Source: CAWELS01 sp964468205 (GTDB lineage: Bacteria; Acidobacteriota; Terriglobia; Bryobacterales; Bryobacteraceae). Taken from it: a stretch of DNA of 64,000 nucleotides. Shown in pieces: positions 1-8,363 of this stretch (its first letter is position 1; each line of letters begins with the position of its first letter). The position numbers and the translations under genes were made by a program. The notes below the pieces were generated by a model, which was given only the letters and a program-made list of their open reading frames with translations, made no database searches and was not told the DNA's origin. The DNA lies in assembly GCA_964468205.1 (NCBI GenBank), contig CAYXVG010000009.1, forward strand, positions 87,455-151,454. The letters run 5' to 3'.

Positions 1-198
1 GGTGGCTTCTGCCGGCCCTGATATGGGGGATCAAGAGGCTGACCCGATCACCTTCAGTTCATTGTCTACGGCCACGACGTCATCGACCGTCCGGACCAAG
101 CTCTCCGCCACCCGGCTCTGCATTCTCTTAAGCCGCCAGAGGCATTGCTACCGCGACAAGAACTCCGGAAGCAATCGGCGCAGGAGATGCGCGCGTGC

Positions 199-1785
199 TC
201 ATTTCCCCCCGACCTGGATCTCCTGACGCCCAAGCACAACGGGGGAGTTGGCTCCGGAAAGAAGCTTCGTGAATTCGCGTTCGGCGGCCGAGCGGCCAAG
301 CGCAAGAGCCCCGGCGTGGGCCGGCTTGATGGTCTGGAACAAGGCCTCTACCGACACGGTTAACGGAGCCTGGAAATCCGCGGCCGGCAATTCATGGATG
401 ACCGTATGCCCGCCGGGTTCAAATCCAGAATCGCCGTCTATGCCGGCGGGAGCAATCGATCCAGGCTCGATGCCATCCGGGAGTAGCTTTCCGAGATCAA
501 ACCCGGAGGGCAGGAGCCGGTTGTCCCTGGCGTAATGGGCGCCTTGCAGCAACGACGACGTGACGTTGCCTTCGGTGTCAGCCATCTCGGCCTCATAGAT
601 CATCACTTGGCCCGGCCGCCGGACGCGGGAGTGGTGCGGCTCGAGCCCGTCGAGGCCATGGATCTCGCCGCTGGCCGGGTCCCAAGCGCCTGATTCGAAG
701 ATCACCTTTCCGACAGCGTCCCGCGCGGTGAAGTGCAGCCAGATGCGGCGGCTCGGGAATCCGCTCGGAAGCTTGTGGCCGGCATGGTTCGAGACTGACA
801 CCGCCACCTCGCGGCGTTCCCCCGCACGAACCTCCTTCAAGCCCAGCGAAACTGCTTCCGAGAGAAGCTCGTGGGTGTGGCGCTGCTTTTCGGAGAGGAT
901 CTCTACTTCACCGGGGTACAAACTCTTCATGGCCTCCAGGACGGTGACGTTGCCGCCGGCCAGCACGTGCCGTGCGAAGGGCTTGCGGGGCTTGGTGGGC
1001 GGAAAGGGAAACCGCCTGGGGTTGTGAGCGATGTACTGTTCGAGTACCCGTCCGTTGGCGTCCGCGAGCGCGGGCAGGTGGCAATTCTGGCAGGTCATCC
1101 CCATATCGCTGTAGTCGCTTGCCAACCATTCGAGATATGGGGCTTGCTCCACGAATTCTCCAACCACCTGCCCCTTGGCATCCACCATCGGCGTGATCAC
1201 CGTGTGGCAAGTGGCGCATAGCTCGGATTCGGCTACGTGGGCGCTTTCCACTGGAGTGTAGCCGGAGTGCATTACCATCGGATGCGCGAACGGGTTCGCG
1301 TGAGGACCGTAATTCTCGCGCCGGCTATTGACTTCGAATCGCGCCTCGAAAGAGGCTTTTGTGCCGAGTCCCTTCGAGGTGATCTGATGGCACACAGTGC
1401 ATCCCACGCCCTGTTCGCCTACTCTGCCCAGTTCATCCATCCTAAGGCGGTTTCCCTTGACGCGCTGGTCGTATTGCTGCATGGGGGCATGACAGGACAA
1501 GCAGGTGTCTTCAATGATCTCCGCGAGACCAGGCAGATTCGCGGTTTCGGAGGAAACTTTCGCTTTCCAGTAGGGATCGCGGGCCGAATGGGCCATCATG
1601 CTTCCGGGCCACATGGCTGACGGGCCGACGCTTCTGTCTTCGAGCTTGGCCGCCTCCGGCGGAGGAAGTTCCAGGTGACAAACAGCGCAGATGCGGACGT
1701 CGCCAAAGCGCCGGACATCTTGCGCTGCCGCCAACCCGGCCCATCCCAGCAACCACGCTACCCACATACCCCGCATCGCCGTCAT
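199..1785 (-). CDS. Secreted five-haem c-type cytochrome
   Basis: Periplasmic or outer-surface electron-transfer protein. With the start at 1785 (528 aa) the first 22 residues form a signal peptide (WLLGWAGLAAAQ). Five CxxCH haem sites follow: CAVCH near 33, CLSCH near 95, CTVCH near 129, CATCH near 190 and CQNCH near 232. The second half is beta-rich, has no haem motif and carries NHAGHKLPSG near 360, a motif I associate with multihaem cytochromes. An in-frame start at 1857 would bury the signal peptide behind 24 residues, so 1785 is preferred; its ribosome site (GGCGGA) is weak. The gene lies 77 nt downstream of the Gly/Asn/Gln-rich protein gene and is probably co-transcribed. Redox partner unknown. 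Haem count is seen directly; role is inferred. Confidence 0.85.
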   Translation of the reverse strand: MTAMRGMWVAWLLGWAGLAAAQDVRRFGDVRICAVCHLELPPPEAAKLEDRSVGPSAMWPGSMMAHSARDPYWKAKVSSETANLPGLAEIIEDTCLSCHAPMQQYDQRVKGNRLRMDELGRVGEQGVGCTVCHQITSKGLGTKASFEARFEVNSRRENYGPHANPFAHPMVMHSGYTPVESAHVAESELCATCHTVITPMVDAKGQVVGEFVEQAPYLEWLASDYSDMGMTCQNCHLPALADANGRVLEQYIAHNPRRFPFPPTKPRKPFARHVLAGGNVTVLEAMKSLYPGEVEILSEKQRHTHELLSEAVSLGLKEVRAGERREVAVSVSNHAGHKLPSGFPSRRIWLHFTARDAVGKVIFESGAWDPASGEIHGLDGLEPHHSRVRRPGQVMIYEAEMADTEGNVTSSLLQGAHYARDNRLLPSGFDLGKLLPDGIEPGSIAPAGIDGDSGFEPGGHTVIHELPAADFQAPLTVSVEALFQTIKPAHAGALALGRSAAEREFTKLLSGANSPVVLGRQEIQVGGK

Positions 1786-1862
1786 GATATCCGCCGCTAG
1801 TTGGAGCAATCCAGTAGGAATAAGCGGGGCGAAGAGACCAATCCGTCCGCCCCGCAAGACCG

Positions 1863-2396
1863 TTACCGCCCTCTGCCGCGACCTCCGGAGCTCCGGCCTG
1901 AACCGCCCGTCGAGTTGGCGCCGCCCGAGTTACCCCAGCCGCCGCTTTGGCCCTGGCGGATCGTGTCCCAGCCTCCGGAGTTCCGCCCGGCACTACCGGT
2001 GGCGCCTCCCTGCCGGTTGCCAGGGTTGTCCACCGCGCCGCCGTTCCGGTTGCCGGAGCCGTCCATGGGACCGGTCTGGTTGCCGGACTGCGCTCCCCAA
2101 CCTGTTCCATCTTGCGGGCGGTCCGAGCGGTTACCACTCCCGTCCATCGGTCCTTTGCCCTGCGCTCCCTGCTGGCTGTTTCCGTTCTTGTTCAACTGCC
2201 CCTTTTGAGCGTTCTGTTTTTGGGGACCGTTCTGTTGCACTTGATCGTGGTTCACTCCGCTCCCGTCCCGCGTCCGGGCCTGCGCCTGCTCGCCGGAGGC
2301 GTTCTGATTCTGACTCTGGTTGCCATTCTGCGCGAAAACTGAAGTTGCACAGAAAGCGATTGTGATTGCAGCACCAATTAGCGTTGCTCTTTTCAT
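1863..2396 (-). CDS. Secreted Gly/Asn/Gln-rich low-complexity protein
   Basis: A 177-aa protein with a clear Sec signal peptide (MKRATLIGAAITIAFCATSV, cleavage after VFA near residue 22) and a mature part made almost wholly of G, N, Q, S, R and D. The segment GPMDGSGNR occurs twice (about 80 and 110), and the C-terminus is Gly/Ser/Arg-rich, ending GRGRGR. No folded domain is recognisable; it looks disordered and might be an extracellular matrix or surface protein. A strong AAGGAGGT site lies just before the ATG. It precedes the multihaem cytochrome gene, which hints at a joint extracellular role, but that is inference. It could also be an unrelated small exported protein. Confidence 0.75.
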   Translation of the reverse strand: MKRATLIGAAITIAFCATSVFAQNGNQSQNQNASGEQAQARTRDGSGVNHDQVQQNGPQKQNAQKGQLNKNGNSQQGAQGKGPMDGSGNRSDRPQDGTGWGAQSGNQTGPMDGSGNRNGGAVDNPGNRQGGATGSAGRNSGGWDTIRQGQSGGWGNSGGANSTGGSGRSSGGRGRGR

Positions 2397-3135
2397 GTCG
2401 GTTACCTCCTTACGCTGTCATCAAGGGCAGGGTGCGGTCCAAACTGGACGCAACCCAAGAAACTGGAGGTAAGAAGTTGAAACAAAAGGCCGCTCGGAGC
2501 AGGGCGGCATAAATAGGAGGTTCCATGGCGTGCAGGACATGCTGAATCTACTGGTTGTGAAATGCAGAGTTTGCGCAACCCGGCGGTAAGCACTTCAGAA
2601 ACTCAAACTTCTGAGGATGACCCCGGAGTTGCTGCATCCATCGTGCGGTTTCAGGCACTGGAACACCGCATTTCCGCCGCTGAAGGTATCCGGCATCAGG
2701 CCGCTATCCAACCGTATCCGGCCCTCACGTTGCAGCAGAAGAGCGTGCGTGCCACCCCGCCGGTTCCTCGTACTAGATGTGGACTGAGCCCTTCGCCACC
2801 GGGGAACGGACGATCAAGACCGGCTCGAGGAGGAAACCGCCAGTCGAGTCAGCCGAAACCCAACCGAGCTAACGGGGCTCGAATCGGAGCTGGCAACGGA
2901 GAATACGCTAATTGGACCGACGCCGGCGCACAGCCATCTAAGGGCTTCTGCTCGAAGCAGCCGGGAACATTTCTCTCGCCGCGAGCATGTCGAGGTCCGT
3001 GTCTATGCGGGCGCTATCACGGAAGCGGACCTGCCGCACTTCTGGTTGGAAAGCGAACGACTGAGTCTCTCCGTCGCCAAGCCGGGCAGCCTAAAGACCA
3101 GGCCGGGCGCGTCCGATCAACACTCAGAAGACCTT
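2397..3135. other. Gene-poor 739-nt gap between divergent genes
   Basis: No gene with a convincing start was found here. It must hold the promoter of the minus-strand secreted protein and of the plus-strand TadG-like gene. A 5-3-5 inverted repeat (GTCCA AAC TGGAC, 2437-2449) lies in the presumed 5' leader of the secreted-protein gene. From 2788 to 3135 the TadG reading frame is already open and gives protein-like sequence (for example YAGAITEADLPHFWLESE) but has no ATG; its only starts are CTG at 2890 and TTG at 3046. This may be a decayed gene or a frameshift. Confidence 0.5.
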
Positions 3136-3996
3136 ATGAGACGTATGCCCAATCGCGGATTCGGACTCCTGCTGACATTGTTCGGCATGGGCTTTGTCGT
3201 GCTCACCCTCGGCGCGGGCATTGATTTCAGCCACATCTACCTGGTGCGCAACGAGTTACAGGCCGAAATCGACGAGATTGCGCTGCGAGCGGCGCGGGAA
3301 CTCGACGGGACGGCCGCCGGTTTCGAGAGATCACGGCGGACCGCCCTCTGGGAGCCCGGTCCGGACCGCGATGCGTTCTTCGCCTTCTCGACCGACCGCC
3401 TTGTCTCAATCGGCATGGAGTACTCACAGTCGTTGGATCAGCCATGGAAGGCGAATCCCGAAAACGGCCGGGGCTATCGCTTTGTGCAAGTGACCGCGAG
3501 TGCGGAAGTCCGGCTATTCTTTTTGCCGATGCTGCCGGCTGCGAAGACCAAACAGACCGTTGTAGTCCGGGCCGTCGCCGGGCAACACCGGGCGGAAACG
3601 GACGATGCACGACACCTTGCCTATGCCACAGTGGCAGAGGATGGCTCAGACGCCGATTTTGGCTTCGTTCCGGGAGAAATGCGCCCGCTAATCCTACTCC
3701 GCGACGGTCCGTGCGAGCAAGCCCTGGCCGCCAGGTTCCGACACGACACGGATACCATTTCCCGGACCTATCAACAGTACTCAATTTCCGGAAACGGTCA
3801 GCGGGTCGTCTTCGCCGCCGTCACTCGCCTAGAACGCGCTTCCACCGCGGCTGGATACGGGACGTTTCTGATCCAACCCGGAATCGTCGAGGGCGGCCCG
3901 TGCCAAGCCGCCTACGTGGGCAATGCTCCGGTACGGAACGCCGCGCGGAACGGAGCCGGGGGCCCGGGTCTCTACGAGGTGAGGTTGCACCAATGA
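3136..3996 (+). CDS. TadG-like pilus/secretion protein
   Basis: Membrane-anchored protein of the TadE/TadG family associated with Flp/Tad pili. Starting at the ATG at 3136 it has 286 aa: a short basic N-terminus (MRRMPNRGFG), one hydrophobic segment (about 9-32, including LLLTLFGMGFVVLTLGAGID), then the FSHIYLVRNELQAEID-type stretch typical of TadG N-termini, and a large extracytoplasmic domain. A TTG at 3046 in the same frame would add 30 polar residues and is less likely. Its stop overlaps the next ATG (ATGA), so the two genes are translationally coupled. No TadA/B/C ATPase or platform genes are nearby, so it is an orphan pair or works with a machine encoded elsewhere. Confidence 0.75.
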   Translation: MRRMPNRGFGLLLTLFGMGFVVLTLGAGIDFSHIYLVRNELQAEIDEIALRAARELDGTAAGFERSRRTALWEPGPDRDAFFAFSTDRLVSIGMEYSQSLDQPWKANPENGRGYRFVQVTASAEVRLFFLPMLPAAKTKQTVVVRAVAGQHRAETDDARHLAYATVAEDGSDADFGFVPGEMRPLILLRDGPCEQALAARFRHDTDTISRTYQQYSISGNGQRVVFAAVTRLERASTAAGYGTFLIQPGIVEGGPCQAAYVGNAPVRNAARNGAGGPGLYEVRLHQ

Positions 3997-4442
3997 GACA
4001 ACACTGCAAGGGCAGCGGACTGATCGAGTTCGCGCTTGGTTTCTCCGTGCTCGCCGTCTTCTTCGTAGGCATGGTCGAGGTGGCCTACTCCGTGATCGTA
4101 CTCAATCAACTCACCTCGGCTGTTCGCTCTGGGGCGCGCTATGCCTCGACCATCGAATTCGACGACCCCGCCCACACCTTTGTGGACCGCGTCCAGCGCT
4201 TCGTGGCGTTTGGCACGGCCGACTCCGCCACAGAACAACAATCGCAGGCTCCGGGATTGCGCCCGCAGCACGTGTCGGTCACCTGGAGCCGCGATCCGGC
4301 CGGGGCTCCGGCGACAATCACCGTCTCGGTGAGGGACTATCAGCTCCCCTTCCTATTTCAAAACCGGATGCTCGAGGGCAGGCCCAAGGCGACAGTGCAG
4401 TTTGCCGGCTCATGGCAGCCACGAGGCCGGGTCCTCCATTAG
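3993..4442 (+). CDS. TadE-like pilus assembly protein
   Basis: Small (149 aa) pseudopilin-like protein of the TadE family. It shows the family hallmark at the N-terminus: a short basic leader followed by GSGLIEFAL, in which the Glu sits at the start of the hydrophobic helix (about 9-37). A short extracytoplasmic domain follows, with SGARYAS after the membrane helix, as usual in TadE proteins. The ATG overlaps the TGA of the TadG-like gene, which supports an operon. The gene is convergent with the last eCIS gene; a GC hairpin lies between them. Family assignment is firm at motif level; function as a minor pilin is family knowledge, not shown here. Confidence 0.8.
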   Translation: MRQHCKGSGLIEFALGFSVLAVFFVGMVEVAYSVIVLNQLTSAVRSGARYASTIEFDDPAHTFVDRVQRFVAFGTADSATEQQSQAPGLRPQHVSVTWSRDPAGAPATITVSVRDYQLPFLFQNRMLEGRPKATVQFAGSWQPRGRVLH

Positions 4443-4475
4443 CCACTGTCATTTCCACCGGGGACGTCGCGGGTT

Positions 4476-4492
4476 GGCATTGGGCCAATGCC
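4476..4492. terminator. Hairpin between convergent genes
   Basis: Perfect 7-bp stem with a 3-nt loop (GGCATTG ggc CAATGCC), 34 nt after the TadE-like stop and 82 nt after the end of the eCIS block. It lacks a clear T-run on either side, so it is only a candidate bidirectional terminator or RNA 3'-end stabiliser. Confidence 0.4.
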
Positions 4493-4573
4493 GAGGTCCG
4501 ACGGGCCCCGCCGTGTTCGCCGGGCGATGCGCCACCCGAAAGACAACGTCTGAGCCACCGGCACGCGGTAGCG

Positions 4574-6100
4574 CTACTCGTCCGCGGAGAGACAGGGGAG
4601 CGGAGCGAAGCGGCACCGGCAGTCTTCGAGAACCTCCACATACGAACCGGAGGTGGTGAGCCTGATCACCGCCAGGGGCGCGTAATGATGGTCGATTCCG
4701 TGGGGAGGCCGGGGGAGCGACTTGCCGTCTTCCTCGGGCCAGATGATATTCCCGGTCGCAACACGTGCGGGTATCAGCCAGTAGTCGCCGGTACGGAAGG
4801 CTCCCGAACCGAATCGAACCTCAATCCCATCCTCAATCTCAATCCAGCCGTTCTCTTCCTTGGAAGGCCGAATCGGGATCGCGCCGGCGTCGAGAGTGAG
4901 TTTCTTGTTGGCCTTCTGATCCCAGCGGCGAACTTTGGGATTTATCAGGCTCTCACTCCAAGCCGGCGGCGAATCCGCCGTGAGATGATTGCCGTCCACT
5001 TGGGTAACCCTCACCAGCGTTCCCGTTTCCCCTTGTAGCTCGCTCGTGTCATCCGTCAGCTCGACCCACTGCCCTGGCTCAAACCCGCGAGAATTGGCGA
5101 CTGTGATTTCGCTGCCTTCGGTACCCAGCCAGCGCGTGACGACAGAGCCATTCTCGCGGGACCATTTGAAGGTCGCGGGTTCGCCTTTCTCATTGTCGCT
5201 TCCCCGGTGAATCTCAATTCGGTAGAGATGGTTCTCCAATCCGCGGTAGCGGGACTCCGGCGGCAGCACACACGGATCATCTTCGTCCGCGACAGGCTTG
5301 AGCCGGGCCTGCATTTCAGCGAACTGCACCTTTCCTAAAATCTCCATGGCGGACGCGCAGTCCGCTTCGGGTTCCGCGGCGGCGTCTCCATCGCGGGCTT
5401 GCTCAAGTCGCTCCAGTTCCCGCTCCAATTCGACGATCTGCTGCTTCAGCCGTTCAATGGCTTCCGGATTGGGATCCTCCCGCCTTTCCTCGCGGGTGAG
5501 CGCCCCACGCGTTCCGGCAAGGCTCCTTTTGACCGCCTCGATTTCTTCATCACGGCCGCTGGCCCCGGCTGACGCAGCAGCTTCGATCAACTTTACTTGC
5601 CAGACGGTTTTCGATCGGGTACAGGTGTCCGGACCGTTTAGGGCGACCTCCCGGATCTCGTCATCCTCGATGTACGTAATATGCCGCTCCCACACATCCA
5701 GATAGGCGACATACTTCTTGCCTGTCTCGGCGCCCGGCGGGTTCCACTCCGGTTGGTTTTTGTAGGAAACCGGCGATTCGATTTCGACGAGCAGGCCGTT
5801 GACGTAGTAATGGCCGGCGCCGATCAGGAAGTCGCCGAGGGCGGGCGCCAACCCATACTTCTTCAGTTCCTCGCGCTCTTCGTCGCTCAGGGCGTCCCAG
5901 TCGATCACCCGAAAGCCCGCTCGATCCCGCGGGCCGGCATGTTGTCCCACCAGGTCCACAACCAGCGTCCGGAGCAGGTGGCTCCCGATTGCGGCCTGCT
6001 CGTTCCAGTCCGAATCGAGATCGACCCGGCCCTGCTGTTTCAGCACGCGATTGAAATGCTTGGTCGCGTCGAATCGAATGATTGAAAAATCGCCTTTCAT
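4574..6100 (-). CDS. DUF6519 protein, last gene of the eCIS operon
   Basis: A 508-aa cytosolic-type protein with the N-terminus MKGDFSIIRFDATKHFNRVL, followed by QQGRVDLDSDWNEQ, which I recognise as the DUF6519 family found beside contractile-injection and tail-like clusters. A GGAGGGATCT ribosome site precedes the ATG at 6100; an in-frame start at 6151 has no such support. Residues about 175-245 are Glu/Arg-rich and predicted coiled coil (LKQQIVELERELERLEQA). The C-terminal half is beta-rich (WSRENGSVVTRWLG, ITVANSRGFEPGQWVELTDD) and resembles a modular tail or binding domain. It sits 31 nt after the tail-tip gene, where Afp-type clusters carry fibre genes, so a peripheral baseplate or target-binding role is possible. 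That is inference. Confidence 0.75.
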   Translation of the reverse strand: MKGDFSIIRFDATKHFNRVLKQQGRVDLDSDWNEQAAIGSHLLRTLVVDLVGQHAGPRDRAGFRVIDWDALSDEEREELKKYGLAPALGDFLIGAGHYYVNGLLVEIESPVSYKNQPEWNPPGAETGKKYVAYLDVWERHITYIEDDEIREVALNGPDTCTRSKTVWQVKLIEAAASAGASGRDEEIEAVKRSLAGTRGALTREERREDPNPEAIERLKQQIVELERELERLEQARDGDAAAEPEADCASAMEILGKVQFAEMQARLKPVADEDDPCVLPPESRYRGLENHLYRIEIHRGSDNEKGEPATFKWSRENGSVVTRWLGTEGSEITVANSRGFEPGQWVELTDDTSELQGETGTLVRVTQVDGNHLTADSPPAWSESLINPKVRRWDQKANKKLTLDAGAIPIRPSKEENGWIEIEDGIEVRFGSGAFRTGDYWLIPARVATGNIIWPEEDGKSLPRPPHGIDHHYAPLAVIRLTTSGSYVEVLEDCRCRFAPLPCLSADE

Positions 6101-6131
6101 AGATCCCTCCGGGAATTCCTTTCGCTTTATC

Positions 6132-8363
6132 TCAGTTGGCGAGGATAACACCTGAATCCATCGCTGATGGCGTGTAGCTCTCTAATCGCGCCCGCAAATT
6201 AGCCATTCGCTGGGGCTGGAAAAGATCGTGAAACACGCCCATTTCCGAGGCGTCGTCGGCCCCGCGCTTGATCTCGTCCGCGCAGTAGGACGCCAATTGG
6301 CAATAAGCCGGCCGGCCGTAGAACCGGTCAGTGTACCGGGGCCGCACCCGTTCCGCCTCTCGAGCCTGCTCGGCTTTGATGACCTCGGGGGCCACACCGG
6401 CGAGGTCGTCGCGGACCCTTTCTTCGACCAGGTCCGGTTGGCAACGGAAGCGCTTGGGTGTGCGGCATCCGGGTGGAACGTAGCAGAAGCGCATGCAACC
6501 GATCTGCCGCCGGGCCACATGTAGGCAGTGATTGAAGATGCTATTTTCGGCGAGCGATATCGCGTGAACCTGAACGATACCGAACACGGTCGACCGCCGC
6601 ACTGTGAGATCGACGTGCGCATGGCGGGCGCCCGGACCGATCAGAGCTTCCCGTTCGCCGTCCATCGCGTCAATGATGCTATCGGCGATAACAACGGGAA
6701 TAGGGTCGTTCTGAACTTCATCCTCCACAACCTGAATCGGTCCCACGATGCTGCTCTCAATGCGCACTTGGGCTCGCACATTGCGGAGCAGGATGCTCTC
6801 CTTATTCGGGCTCGCTGGCTGGCATGCACTGCTCAGCCCCCAGCCAGGCACCAGAGTGCAATGGCGGATCACCAGTTCCGCAGGGCAGACAGGATTCCGG
6901 GGATTTTCATCCGCGACGCCGGTGTGCTTTTGCACCAGTTCTTCCTTCTCGGACTTGGTTTTGAGACCCTGACCGCCCACCACCGAAACTCCGCGGCCTG
7001 CGATCAGCAATCCGTCGAGCACGAACTGGCTTCCTGCCGACATCTTCACGGTCAGTGCGTCCGGCCGGTCTGTTTGCCAGTCCAACAAGCGAATGAGCGG
7101 TCGCGTTCTATTCGCGGCCCGCAACTGCAGGTACTGATTCTCCGCCAAGGTGATCTGAATCTGTTCGACGTAGGCAGCGCTGTCGAGGATCTCGATGACC
7201 GCCTTCTCCGGCTGATCCTCGCGCCATTGCCGCAAGGCGTCACCGATCTTCTCGTGGCCGCCCCCGGCCCCGACGGTGTAGATAACGTGTTCCGCCGGAG
7301 CGAAACGGCTCCGGTCGTATTCACCACCTCCCATGTCGGCGCTGAATCCGTAGTGGTAGGAAACGCGTACGTGACCCTCCGGGAGTTGGTTTGGGGGGAA
7401 CGCGATCCTGCCGAGCACGGGGTCCACGGCCACGTATCCGGTGGAAGGAACATATCGCCAATCGGTCAAATCAGCGGAAATCACGGAGGCCGCGGGGATA
7501 TCGGAGTCCATGCCAAATCCGTTCCAGTCCGCCCTGATCGAGAAACTGGCTTCCGCGCCGTAGTACTGCTCTTTGTCTGCCTCCAGGCCACGCCGGCGTA
7601 TGCGGGTTGGCAGGTTACGCTCGTTCGCGATACCGGCCGGCGACGACTCCGGTTCCGGGCGGTTGAACAGGGGGGCGTCGTTGCCGAGAACACTGAAGGT
7701 GTATTGGTTCTGTCCGGCGTCCAGACAATACGCCGGCGCTCCGGTAACACTGTACGCCTTCAGGCGCCACACGAAGAGTCCGATATTCGGAATCGAATAG
7801 CGGCCGGGCGATCTCCTCGACGAGATTCGCCGCACATCGACGGTTCTCGCGAACGGGTCGAATGGCGTGCCGATCTTATCGAGCTCGTTGGCATTGCGAA
7901 GACTTCCGACCCTGGCCCGATACCCGTCGGACTGCTGATGGTTCAAGTTCTGGGTCCAGCAGAGGAGCCGGTAGAATTCCACCGCCCGCGCCGGCCAGTT
8001 CGCGACCGCGGCAGCGAGTTCCTCGAGAACCGCCAGTGTTCCGCGCCGACGCCGAAACCGGACCGTGTTCGCCACTTCCCGCCGCGGGATCAGTATCCGA
8101 TTCAGTGCCTGCCCAGCCACGGCCGGGTCTCCGGCGGCGTGAACGGGTTCGTATCCGACCAAGTCCGCAATGTAAGGCGCCACCCAATCGCTGGCGGTCT
8201 CGATGAACCAGTCGTCGTAGAGTTGGTCGACGTTTTCCTCGACGGCGTTAACCTGCTCGGCGATGACCCGGAGAAGCTCTTTGAGCGGATATCCCCGTTC
8301 CGCATCACGAATGCGATGGATCGCCGGGAGCAGTTCATACAGACGATCAGCGGATTTACTCAT
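6132..8363 (-). CDS. eCIS baseplate/tail-tip protein with probable beta-helix
   Basis: A 743-aa protein. The first 150 residues (LYELLPAIHRIRDAERGYPL, then QLYDDWFIETASDWVAPYIA) resemble tail protein I (gpI/Afp12-like), which closes the baseplate wedge. Residues about 365-630 look like a right-handed beta-helix: short hydrophobic strands such as AVIEILDSA, QFVLDGLLIAGRGVSVV and RIESSIVGPIQVV. A Cys-rich patch near 630-670 (CLHVARRQIGCMRFC, then CRTPKRFRC) could bind metal or form disulfides. The ATG overlaps the TGA of the upstream J-like gene and has an AGGAGG site. The longer frame to 8612 would run inside that upstream gene and is rejected. Family proteins shape the baseplate tip; the helix part may bind the target surface. 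Confidence 0.75.
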   Translation of the reverse strand: MSKSADRLYELLPAIHRIRDAERGYPLKELLRVIAEQVNAVEENVDQLYDDWFIETASDWVAPYIADLVGYEPVHAAGDPAVAGQALNRILIPRREVANTVRFRRRRGTLAVLEELAAAVANWPARAVEFYRLLCWTQNLNHQQSDGYRARVGSLRNANELDKIGTPFDPFARTVDVRRISSRRSPGRYSIPNIGLFVWRLKAYSVTGAPAYCLDAGQNQYTFSVLGNDAPLFNRPEPESSPAGIANERNLPTRIRRRGLEADKEQYYGAEASFSIRADWNGFGMDSDIPAASVISADLTDWRYVPSTGYVAVDPVLGRIAFPPNQLPEGHVRVSYHYGFSADMGGGEYDRSRFAPAEHVIYTVGAGGGHEKIGDALRQWREDQPEKAVIEILDSAAYVEQIQITLAENQYLQLRAANRTRPLIRLLDWQTDRPDALTVKMSAGSQFVLDGLLIAGRGVSVVGGQGLKTKSEKEELVQKHTGVADENPRNPVCPAELVIRHCTLVPGWGLSSACQPASPNKESILLRNVRAQVRIESSIVGPIQVVEDEVQNDPIPVVIADSIIDAMDGEREALIGPGARHAHVDLTVRRSTVFGIVQVHAISLAENSIFNHCLHVARRQIGCMRFCYVPPGCRTPKRFRCQPDLVEERVRDDLAGVAPEVIKAEQAREAERVRPRYTDRFYGRPAYCQLASYCADEIKRGADDASEMGVFHDLFQPQRMANLRARLESYTPSAMDSGVILAN

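Noticed and set aside
1..198. Plus-strand frame from position 2 (74 aa)
   Set aside because: Arg/Ser-rich shadow-type composition, no ribosome site and no domain; treated as non-coding 3' flank of the cytochrome gene.
2525..2545. Six-codon leader ATG GCG TGC AGG ACA TGC TGA after GGAGG
   Set aside because: A ribosome site precedes it, and two Cys codons invite an attenuation idea, but no amino-acid gene follows and no alternative RNA folds were apparent.
2777..2872. 31-codon plus-strand frame starting ATGTGGACTGAG
   Set aside because: No ribosome site and no recognisable protein; more likely chance in a long gap.
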